The notes below the pieces were generated by a model that saw nothing but the letters and a program-made list of their open reading frames with translations, was not told the origin of the DNA and did not search any database. The position numbers and the translations under genes are program-made. From Leptoclinus maculatus (taxonomy: Eukaryota; Chordata; Actinopteri; Perciformes; Stichaeidae), in the NCBI GenBank assembly GCA_032191485.1, contig JAVDOI010000005.1:2130001-2194000 (forward strand): a stretch of 64,000 bases of DNA, given 5' to 3'. Positions 45,601 through 64,000 of the stretch are shown here, piece by piece. Numbering within the stretch: position 1 is the stretch's first letter; every line of letters starts with the position of its first letter.

Positions 45601-48222
45601 CCTCCTGGTGATCCTCCTGGTGATCCTCCTGGTGATCCTCCTGGTGAACCTCCTGGTGATCCTCCTGGTGATCCTCTGGTGATGATCCTGGTGATCCTCC
45701 TGGTGATCCTCTGGTGATGATCCTGGTGATCCTCCTGGTGAACCTCCTGGTGAACCTCCTGGTGAACCTCCTGGTGAACCTCCTGGTGATCCTCTGGTGA
45801 TCCTCCTGGTGAACCTCCTGGTGATGATCCTGGTGATCCTCCTGGTGATCCTCCTGGTGATCCTCCTGGTGATCCTCCTGGTGATCCTCCTGGTGATCCT
45901 CCTGGTGAACCTCCTGGTGAACCTCCTGGTGATCCTCCTGGTGATCCTCTGGTGATGATCCTGGTGATCCTCCTGGTGATCCTCTGGTGATGATCCTGGT
46001 GAACCTCCTGGTGAACCTCCTGGTGAACCTCCTGGTGATCCTCTGGTGATCCTCCTGGTGAACCTCCTGGTGAACCTCCTGGTGATGATCCTGGTGATCC
46101 TCCTGGTGATCCTCCTGGTGAACCTCCTGGTGATGATCCTGGTGATCCTCCTGGTGATCCTCCTGGTGATGATCCTGGTGATCCTCCTGGTGATGATCCT
46201 GGTGATCCTCCTGGTGATCCTCCTGGTGATCCTCCTGGTGAACCTCCTGGTGAACCTCCTGGTGATCCTCCTGGTGAACCTCCTGGTGATGATCCTGGTG
46301 AACCTCCTGGTGATCCTCCTGGTGATCCTCCTGGTGAACCTCCTGGTGAACCTCCTGGTGATCCTCCTGGTGATGATCCTGGTGATCCTCCTGGTGAACC
46401 TCCTGGTGAACCTCCTGGTGATCCTCCTGGTGATCCTCCTGGTGATCCTCCTGGTGAACCTCCTGGTGATCCTCCTGGTGATCCTCCTGGTGATCCTCCT
46501 GGTGATGATCCTGGTGAACCTCCTGGTGATCCTCTTGGTGATCCTCCTGGTGATCCTCCTGGTGAACCTCCTGGTGATCCTCCTGGTGAACCTCCTGGTG
46601 ATCCTCCTGGTGATCCTCCTGGTGAACCTCCTGGTGAACCTCCTGGTGATCCTCCTGGTGATGATCCTGGTGAACCTCCTGGTGATCCTCCTGGTGATCC
46701 TCCTGGTGATCCTCCTGGTGAACCTCCTGGTGAACCTCCTGGTGAACCTCCTGGTGATCCTCTTGGTGATCCTCCTGGTGAACCTCCTGGTGAACCTCCT
46801 GGTGATCCTCCTGGTGAACCTCCTGGTGAACCTCCTGGTGATCCTCCTGGTGATCCTCCTGGTGATCCTCCTGGTGATCCTCCTGGTGATCTGGTGAACC
46901 TCCTGGTGATCCTCCTGGTGATCCTCCTGGTGAACCTCCTGGTGATCCTCCTGGTGATCCTCCTGGTGATGATCCTGGTGAACCTCCTGGTGATCCTCTT
47001 GGTGATCCTCTTGGTGATCCTCCTGGTGATCCTCCTGGTGATCCTCCTGGTGATGATCCTGGTGAACCTCCTGGTGATCCTCTTGGTGATCCTCTTGGTG
47101 ATCCTCCTGGTGATCCTCCTGGTGAACCTCCTGGTGATCCTCCTGGTGAACCTCCTGGTGAACCTCCTGGTGAACCTCCTGGTGAACCTCCTGGTGATCC
47201 TCCTGGTGATCCTCCTGGTGAACCTCCTGGTGATGATCCTGGTGATCCTCCTGGTGATCCTCCTGGTGATCCTCCTGGTGATGATCCTGGTGATCCTCCT
47301 GGTGATCCTCCTGGTGATCCTCCTGGTGATCCTCCTGGTGATCCTCCTGGTGAACCTCCTGGTGAACCTCCTGGTGAACCTCCTGGTGATCCTCCTGGTG
47401 ATCCTCCTGGTGATCCTCCTGGTGATCCTCCTGGTGATGATCCTGGTGATCCTCCTGGTGATCCTCCTGGTGAACCTCCTGGTGATCCTCCTGGTGATCC
47501 TCCTGGTGAACACTGATTGATGATGCATTCTCTCTGGTACTTTATTGTCACACATAGTGCATCTTGTTGTCGGGCTGGACAATGTGGAGAAAATCAAATA
47601 TCACAATATTTTTGACCAAATACCTTGATATGGATATTGAGATGATATTGTAGGGTTGACCATTAGTGCTTTCACAACATATTTACATTGATGATGTAAT
47701 GACTAAGTGGGTAAAGACAGATAATGGAACAGCTAGAACAGTCTGCTGAGTTCAGAAATGACATCACTTTCCTCTCTGTCGTTCTCTCACATGTTGGAGG
47801 TGGAAGTGTGTGACTGTGTAACACAGCAGCTAAATGTGTGTTATTGAACACAGTGTGGTGTTCTTTAGTAGAACCACAGGTCCGGCTCGTTTCTTCATAA
47901 TGCAATGCTGATGGAGAGAACTCAGAGATCCACTTCAGAACACCAGGACGTTGCTCTGGACAGGATTGAAATGACAGGAGGGCCGGCCGGTTCTCAGAAA
48001 CCAGCTGGTTTCCTCATGTTTTGTGTGTGTGACGTGTTTATTGACTTGCGTTGACGTTTTTTTATGATGCTGCTTGTTTGTTTCTTTTACGCACAGATTC
48101 ACTTGCGTCAGTTCCACGGGACCAGATACGCTGCCATCAGTCCTGCCATGGTGAGTGCCGAGGAGCTGGAGGTGCAGGAGAGTCACCTGAGCGGGAACCA
48201 GGACGACGACGACGACCAATGA
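33834..48222 (+). CDS. spg21: Maspardin (spastic paraplegia 21 protein), eight coding exons
   Basis: Maspardin (ACP33) is a cytosolic and endosome-associated alpha/beta-hydrolase-fold protein that binds CD4 and ALDH16A1 in mammals; human loss causes Mast syndrome. The exons are 33834-33896, 42887-43048, 43357-43437, 43692-43837, 43922-44030, 45184-45291, 45389-45529 and 48097-48222. All phases join exactly, giving 311 aa (human 308). Conserved segments include SPDYNWFRSTVPLKR, PPVSGTAEVFFQQ, the nucleophile elbow HLFGASLGGFLAQKFAE, LKKIVLGNFAKGPVDPKMAD, EEMYKLYPNARRAHLKTGG and HLRQFHGTRYAAISP. The C-terminus ends in an acidic DDDDDQ tail unlike human. Intron 1 (about 9 kb) holds a gypsy element in antisense. 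Intron 7 is mostly a 12-bp VNTR. A likely polyadenylation signal is at 48,934-48,939. Confidence 0.97.
33900..36600. other. spg21 intron 1, left part
   Basis: No exon was recognised. The stretch at about 35,250-35,430, with tttattcatgtcg... and ttacaaagtgcttc..., resembles the tail of a dispersed fish retroposon. Short frames here have no family support. Confidence 0.35.
36610..36724. repeat. (TA)n microsatellite
   Basis: A (TA)n run of about 65 bp and further AT-rich palindromes directly precede the terminus of the TIR element that follows. Confidence 0.9.
36725..36886. mobile_element. hAT-like element fragment with ttaggggtgtaacg end, split by the LTR element
   Basis: It begins ttaggggtgtaacggttcac and matches the complement of the right end of the element at 60,850-61,700 (ggttcgg-tac words). 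The LTR retrotransposon interrupts it at 36,887. The short sequence tgtctgaagaacatggctc occurs on both sides of the LTR element (36,858 and 41,515), so the host element continues to the right. Its second terminus was not found. Confidence 0.6.
36892..37072 (-). repeat. 3' LTR of the gypsy element
   Basis: It is 181 bp and identical to the other LTR. The polypurine tract lies directly upstream in element orientation (37,073-37,085). Confidence 0.95.
37480..38424 (-). pseudogene. Gypsy integrase region (separate frame)
   Basis: The frame holds the integrase N-terminal zinc motif (HTGHLG, then CSIC) and the catalytic core acids in VATDLF, VISDNGPCY and NGLAEKTVQ. A C-terminal basic region follows (about 310 residues in all). 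It overlaps the end of the RT frame by 35 bp but is in a different phase, with the conserved region continuing straight across the overlap. This suggests a small indel around 38,390-38,420 in what is usually one pol frame. No intact start is expected for it. Confidence 0.9.
38390..40765 (-). pseudogene. Gypsy nucleocapsid-protease-reverse transcriptase-RNase H region
   Basis: The open frame of about 790 codons carries, in order, a degenerate and a canonical CCHC zinc knuckle (CNKCKKPNHFANMC), a retropepsin active site (KIDTGAQ) and reverse transcriptase (LNKAIQRPHYPLPTLDD, FSVLDARSGYW, catalytic VDDILVYG). RNase H follows (GAVLLQGDKPVAYASKTL, ELYAVLFGCRRFHQYLYG, ESDHKPLE). There is no in-frame ATG at the 5' edge, and the preceding gag lies in another phase. 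The order PR-RT-RH followed by integrase places it in Ty3/gypsy; the Mag-like lineage is my guess from the zinc-knuckle arrangement. Confidence 0.93.
40773..41249 (-). pseudogene. Gypsy gag (broken)
   Basis: A gag-like frame starts at the ATG at 41,247-41,249 but meets TGA at codon 13 (41,211-41,213). It reopens in the same phase (MELMFSGPLSAKEEEEKC at 41,165) and is closed again by TAG at 40,773-40,775. Sequence related to the zinc-knuckle region then continues in another phase. A DUF4219/retrotrans_gag-like region, ILWIGEKGRD to FDQFVTELKPL, can be recognised in part. The copy cannot make full-length Gag. Confidence 0.8.
41295..41475 (-). repeat. 5' LTR of the gypsy element
   Basis: It is 181 bp and identical to the 3' LTR. 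The primer-binding site is adjacent at about 41,281-41,294. Confidence 0.95.
41481..42886. other. spg21 intron 1, right part
   Basis: This is likely the continuation of the hAT-like host element next to the LTR element (about 41,481-42,300, with GC-richer unique-looking sequence), followed by ordinary intron up to the exon 2 acceptor. No coding region was recognised. Confidence 0.4.
44099..44215 (+). repeat. tRNA-derived SINE fragment in spg21 intron 5
   Basis: The A-box-like tggctcagtggtagagc and B-box ggttcgatccc are clear, followed by the fish SINE body (tgttcctgcagtgtgtgaatg). A full tRNA gene is rejected because the cloverleaf cannot be completed. Confidence 0.7.
44220..45180. other. 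Rest of spg21 intron 5
   Basis: No additional exon or named repeat was recognised between the SINE fragment and exon 6. Confidence 0.4.
45567..47510. repeat. 12-bp VNTR in spg21 intron 7 (about 162 units)
   Basis: The unit is cctcctggtgat or cctcctggtgaa, with gatgatcctggt, cctcttggt and cctctggt variants. The array starts about 38 bp after the exon 7 donor. Higher-order copies exist, for example an 84-bp block at about 46,969 and 47,053 marked by cctcttggt pairs. Because 12 is divisible by three, long frames (SPGG, HQED, TRRI, LLVI repeats) run through it. These are not genes. Confidence 0.97.
47560..47665. repeat. Dispersed repeat fragment (gggctggacaatgtggag family)
   Basis: It shares the caatat-ttt-gaccaaatac/gatatggatattgag theme with 61,965-62,070, a common fish interspersed repeat. 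It is short and non-coding. Confidence 0.45.
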
Positions 48223-48933
48223 GACTTTTACCTGCAGACCGTTTCCTGTCAACATTTCCAACACTTTATCGTACTCTTCTTCATTTCACAGGACGTTCTC
48301 CAGATTTTCTATGGAGCTCAACACTGAGAATATTTTTATTTGACAGATGAAGCAATATTTTGATAATGACCTGTAGATAAATGGCACTCGGCCGCTTTGC
48401 TTTGAAAACATACGACACCTTGCCTTATGTGAAATGAATTTGATAATTGTTGCACTCATAAACTGCCTGAACTGTTTCTATGTGTAATATATATTGTGGT
48501 TAACACAGCCAGCAGTGAACTGGTGTCCTGTTAACAGAAAGGTGAACACTGGTTATGGAGAGACGCACATCTGAAATGTGTAATTCAATCAGAGGAAATT
48601 ACATTTTTGTTTGTTTGTTTTGGAATACAGTTGATTATTTAGGATTTGACATGTGCAGTCGTTCATTCCACTGGTGTCTCAGTGTGAGCTGAGGTTTACG
48701 TGAGGAGAAGTCATGAATCAGGACATCTGTTGAACTGCCAAAGCAAACGGAAATCAAACGTCAGTCCAAGTGTCACTGGATGTTTTGTGGTTTCCAGCTT
48801 CAGAAAACTACAGGATGTCTCTTCAAATATAAACGACTTACATGTGGCTCTGCTGCTTTGGGCTTCATTCATCCCTCCAAATACTCCTGGAGCTAGAATT
48901 TTTTTTTTTCTCTCAGCTTCTGAACAGATGAAG

Positions 48934-48939
48934 AATAAA
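48934..48939 (+). terminator. Likely spg21 polyadenylation signal
   Basis: AATAAA lies about 710 bp after the stop codon in the sense orientation. No nearer canonical signal was seen. Confidence 0.45.
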
Positions 48940-49194
48940 TGAAAATGATGTGCTGTGCCTTTTTATAAAAGATGATGTACACATTATTTCCTCTTCATTT
49001 TTAGTCTATTTCTACCAGATGAATGTTAAAATCTGCCGATGTCATGTGAAACCAGGTATAGCAGAAAGTGCTGCCAACATTGGTCCCCTTCATTTCTTCC
49101 ACTACAGTAACCAGCAAACTGCCACATGTCCTCAGCCATCGACCCACTGTAGCAACATGTAATGTGGAAGTCGTGCTCCACAGTTCTTAGACTC

Positions 49195-49400
49195 TCATCT
49201 CTTTATCTGTCTGACCCACAACTTAACTGTTTTGGTTCCCTCTCATAGCGGCTGCTCTCAGTCACAGTTAGAGACTAGCTGGTGAACAAAGTGGATCGTG
49301 CAGCAGCTGTAGGGACAGATACAACACTGAACCGTCCAACGCGTTTACGTGGCCGGTCTGTAATTTGGTCATTAACAACCAAGCCTCATTGAAATCGTCT
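49195..49400. repeat. Dispersed repeat (agttagagactagctggtga family), copy 2
   Basis: It shares the tgtctgaccca-aacttaa-tgttttggtt and cacagttagagactagctgg stretches with 14,560-14,690. Confidence 0.6.
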
Positions 49401-49579
49401 GATGAATTCAGCCCTAACCGACACAAGACACTGAATCTCGACGTCTCTCCAGTTTGACATTTTTTGCTGGTGTCTTGGTGTAAATTATGTTCTTCACCCT
49501 CGGATGTTTGTTTATTCTGGTTTTGCGCCACCACATGACCACTCGTATACAAGAAACAGACTACCAACAGCAAACATAC

Positions 49580-50040
49580 TTCAACTAGAGAGCATCAACG
49601 CATGTAATCCAACAACACAGAGTCCAAATGATCTACGGAAATACAAACAACTCAATTCCTCATACACAGACAAACATTTTGAATACAGTAATAAACATCA
49701 CCAGGACCTGATGGCTTCCCTGCTGAGTTCAATAAACACTTTTGGAATTCTCAGTCCCAGTTTTAACAGCTGAAATTAAACAAAAATCCAAACTTCCCAT
49801 CGACATGAACACTGCTCGCATCTCTCTTACTAAAACCCAATAAAGACTCAACCTCCCCATCACGCTATTGCCCTCTATCTCTCAACACAGACACAAAAAG
49901 CATGAGCAAAGCCCAAATCAAAACAGTTACTCAATCCATCATCCACTCAGACCAAACTGGCTTTATTGAAGGAAGAGACTCTAACAACCTGCAATGAGAC
50001 TATTTAATCCATTACACATCTCATACGAACTCACCAACAG
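49580..50040 (+). pseudogene. L1-type LINE reverse transcriptase remnant
   Basis: Broken frames contain the signature SPG-PDGFPAEF (about 49,700), a SLL-KPNKD-like block (about 49,825), YCPLSLNTDTK (about 49,865) and DQTGFIEGRDS (about 49,955), the RT core order of L1 elements. The phase changes more than once. It is a short, decayed fragment between spg21 and shcbp1. Confidence 0.75.
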
Positions 50041-50609
50041 CCATAGTCCCATTAGGTGCAGATAAAGTAAACTGGGAATTTTTATTTTTGCAGAAGCTGA
50101 AGAGATTTTGTTTTCCGATAGAAAACAGGTCAGTAAACCCCTCTGGTGATGTGAAGCTTTACGTGTCCTACGGTTCCTAACGAACGATGAGACTACAAAC
50201 TGTCCTCGCGCCTTCACAGCCTCTGCTGGCGCTCATGCGACCATGTGGTAGTTTGTTTACAGCCAGCATTCACTTTTTACATCTGCCGATTGTATCTACG
50301 CCACAGAGATCATTTTTTTGCAATAATTCAAAATCCAATGAAAAATCCCATTTGCTTTTTGTCGAGGCAACCAGAGTGACGCTAACATCCGGATTGGCCC
50401 GCAAAACACGTCATCTGTGCAGCACTCTATGTGAGCTCCATGAGTGTTATTCATGCATCTCAGACAGACTTTGAACCAGAGAGCCGGTAACGGGTTTACT
50501 GTCCAGTCCAACAGTCTCACATGAGCTCCTCTGGGAGATGTTCTAGATGAGTTCACGGTTGCAGTACATGTGTGAAATTCATCAGCTGGGCACAAACACC
50601 ACTCCAAAT

Positions 50610-50905
50610 AAATGTGTTGCTCTGTAACGGCTGGATGTAGAAATAAGTAACTGTTTGCTCACACGTATCAACTTAAAAGGTGATGATATGTCCAGGTTGT
50701 TGCATTGCTGGTGTTTTACAGTTCAGAGGGAGACTGTAGCTCAGCTGGTAGAGCAGGTCACACCTTTAATCACAGCTCCTCCAGTGCACATGTCAAAGTG
50801 TCCTTCGGCAAGACGAGTAATCCAGCACCTGCATGGTAGCTCGCTGCCATGCAGGTGTGAATAAGTAATAAGTGCTACAGATAAAAGCACTATATAAATG
50901 TCTTC
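50610..50905 (+). repeat. Dispersed repeat fragment plus tRNA-derived SINE
   Basis: The part at 50,610-50,715 matches the tail of the 14,490-14,905 repeat. From 50,729 a SINE follows, with an A-box-like gtagctcagctggtagagc, the body tgtcaaagtgtccttcggcaag and the tail gataaaagcactatataaatg. The B box is deleted. Confidence 0.65.
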
Positions 50906-51504
50906 TACTAAATGATGCGTGTACTAAGAACATGTGCTAACCAGCTAACTGATGTCATCACTGTCACAGGAGAGAGTTCCCACCATGTTCCCTGTTGTAA
51001 CCCTGAGGTCGTATGCACACTGCTCTATGTATTAGTGCTTGTGTTGATGCTGCTCTCTCTCTGCTGAGGGTTGAGTGTGTAGGTTGTTGCAGGGAGCTGA
51101 TTGGTTCCAACCTTTGAGCTGGTTCCCTCAGCCTCCTGCCACGACCGGCAAGGATTTTCTGTGATGTCACCAATCTATCCATTGATGAAACAGCCCAGGT
51201 TTAGTGCGGGTTGGTTTTCAGTTAGGAGTTAGGTCAGTGACTTGTCTTTTGTCTTCTCATTTGAGTGGGGAAGCTTAGACTGCCTAACTTTAGTTCCTTC
51301 TTTTTTAATGTTTTGTTCTTAGCCCACCCTGAAGTTACAAGTCTTAATTAAATATACTTTCAAAAGGCATATATATTGCTGGCTGCTGGTGGTTCATGGG
51401 GTGCTGGGAAGAGAGGAGCCTCATTTTTCATGTTGTGCCGGGTTGTAACCCCTGTACCTAAAGTACTGCAGTATCCGGTCTGAATGACTACCGCTCAGTG
51501 GCGT

Positions 51505-52320
51505 TCTGATGACGTGCTTTGAGGAACTGGTTCAAAAGCAACTTCCCAGCCAGCCTGGACCCTCACCAGTTACATACAGAGCCAACAGATCCACAGAGGA
51601 GGCCGTCTCCACTCTCCCCCATTCAAACGATACTTGCAAACTCAGCACTCGACTGCAATAGACATGAGAACTCCGTTGTGAAGTTTGCTGATGACATCAC
51701 TCTCATTGTCCAGATTACAAACGATGAGAATTCAAATTGGGAAGTTATCAACAAACTTGCAGCGCGGTGGTCAGAAAACATCAGCAAAACCAAAGAGCTG
51801 ATTATTGGGTTTTAGGTTCCTGGGAATCAGCATCACAGAGAACCTGTCTTCACTCGTTGGTAAAGAAAGTATTTCTTAAAGAAATTTAAAAAGGTAAAAT
51901 TCCCCATTCCAAGTTCTGTCAACTTGTACATTAGAGCAATAGAAAGCATCCTGGCTGGAATCATTACAAACTGACATGGGGTGTGCACGGCTCAGGACAG
52001 GAGGCTCTACAGCGGGGGATTAAAACCAGAACATCATTGGTACCATCTACTGAGCATCAGTGATATTGGTGAGAAGAGGAGCCTGCAAAGAGCTCAAAGG
52101 ATATTAAAAGACAAAACCAGCCAGCCACAGTCTGTTCACCCTGCTGCCGTCTGACAAGAGACACAGAAGTATCAGCTGCTGAACCTCCAGACTATGACGT
52201 TATGTTTGTACATTACCACAGAGGACATGAAGTCAAACGCGAGTCGTTGACGTTTAAAATCATTAAATGTATGACTCCAGTCCACACCAGTTTTAAACAC
52301 TGCACATAAAGAACGAGTCA
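51505..52320 (+). pseudogene. CR1/L2/Rex-type LINE reverse transcriptase remnant
   Basis: The RT catalytic region is visible as VVKFADDITLIVQI (51,677-51,720), with SKTKELIIGF downstream and FRFLGISITENLS in a shifted phase. Decayed ESILAGIIT, DRRLYSGGLK and a HPAAV-like C-terminus follow to about 52,170. Large parts, including the A-box of the palm, are deleted. It is not functional. Confidence 0.75.
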
Positions 52321-52329
52321 TCATACTGC

Positions 52330-52850
52330 ACCAGAGGTTTCAACAGATACCTTTTAATCTGCAAGACATTCATTATATTCACAATTCACTGAAGTAACAG
52401 TTTAAGACTCAACTGTATCATTAGTCAATCTAAAAGCTCTTCTACCGTCAACCTGATGACTCGACCATAAAATACATTAACTTTTAAAAACAGCCGAGGC
52501 ACTATGTGAAAATCTCATGAACAAAGGAAACTAATATTTGTGTGAACTCAGCATTACAAACTGTGCACTGCTTTCAAACCACCACCTTAAAAGATACATT
52601 TATTACATCTGAAGTGGAAACATCAAAACTCAAAGTGACAAGTGGATTTCAAACAAATAATGCAGTAAAAAAATGTAAGACATTTCACATCAGGAGCCCA
52701 AAGGAATAAATAAGATAAAAGCTTTTGTGAAAGTTCAAACCGGTAGAAGTCAGAGTCAAAGCCGGAGGACTTTCAGAAACTCAGGCATCATAACGGATCA
52801 CAACACACTTCCTACACAGGAACATCGTCGTCGTCTCTGCTGGGAAGCGG
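52330..52850. other. Non-coding stretch before the shcbp1 3' UTR
   Basis: No feature was recognised. It may include additional shcbp1 3' UTR if a more distal polyadenylation site is used. Confidence 0.35.
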
Positions 52851-52855
52851 CAATA

Positions 52856-52861
52856 TTTATT
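52856..52861 (-). terminator. shcbp1 polyadenylation signal
   Basis: AATAAA on the minus strand lies about 110 bp after the shcbp1 stop codon. Confidence 0.55.
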
Positions 52862-52969
52862 TCATGACAAAAGAAATCTAAAAGCACAAAGCGCTCCTCA
52901 AATAAAGGATGTTAAAAGACACGCGACAGTTGTGAGTGTGTCGACGGCCAGCCAGTCTGGAGTTGACTG

Positions 52970-63955
<10,986 letters not shown>

Positions 63956-64000
63956 TTGAGAAGAACTACTTAATCTTTTCACCACGTAAGTCGGTCAAAG

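Noticed and set aside
45542..47597. ORFs of 669 and 682 aa (SPGG, HQED, TRRI repeats) and plus-strand LLVI ORFs
   Set aside because: They are frames through the 12-bp VNTR in an intron. The SPGG repeat looks collagen-like but is a by-product of the unit.

Overview
This window is teleost fish genomic DNA. Split genes with GT-AG introns, dense TIR DNA transposons of fish-type families, a Tc1 element, tRNA-derived SINEs, LINE fragments, a Ty3/gypsy LTR element and long micro- and minisatellites all point to a ray-finned, probably percomorph, fish. There is no prokaryotic or viral chromosome here. Coordinates were counted by hand from the sequence, so exon edges could be off by a base where stated as approximate.

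Gene layout, left to right: rasl12 (minus, two internal exons at 2.3-3.4 kb; the rest was not found), kbtbd13 (plus, one coding exon, 6.4-7.9 kb), ubap1l (minus, five coding exons, 10.0-19.1 kb), pdcd7 (minus, five coding exons, 24.3-28.9 kb), spg21/maspardin (plus, eight coding exons, 33.8-48.2 kb) and shcbp1 (minus, thirteen coding exons, 53.0-64.0 kb). All reading phases join exactly: ubap1l gives 358 aa, pdcd7 526 aa, spg21 311 aa and shcbp1 675 aa. From memory, the first four genes match the order and orientation of human 15q22.31 and SPG21 lies close by there, whereas human SHCBP1 is on chromosome 16.

Repeat layout: an 11-bp minisatellite inside a dispersed element (0.2-1.3 kb; a second, unexpanded copy lies inverted at 62.9-63.1 kb); TIR elements at 2.5, 8.5, 10.6, 15.1, 16.1, 19.7 (Tc1), 21.6 (nested pair), 29.1, 29.5, 30.4-32.3, 32.8 and 60.9 kb; a full-length Ty3/gypsy element with identical LTRs but broken ORFs in spg21 intron 1 (36.9-41.5 kb); a 1.9-kb 12-bp VNTR in spg21 intron 7; a 1.7-kb two-word satellite in shcbp1 intron 8; and a (CA)n tract of about 230 bp that forms the 3' splice site of shcbp1 exon 12.

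The genes do not form one pathway. They are a vascular RAS-like GTPase, a muscle CUL3 adaptor, an ESCRT-I-type ubiquitin-binding protein, a minor-spliceosome protein, an endosomal alpha/beta-hydrolase-fold protein and a cytokinesis/SHC-binding protein. I found no convincing undescribed biological system. The most unusual signals are how tandem repeats sit relative to splice sites, the paired 11-bp expansions in copies of one element, and the mismatch between identical LTRs and broken ORFs in the gypsy element.
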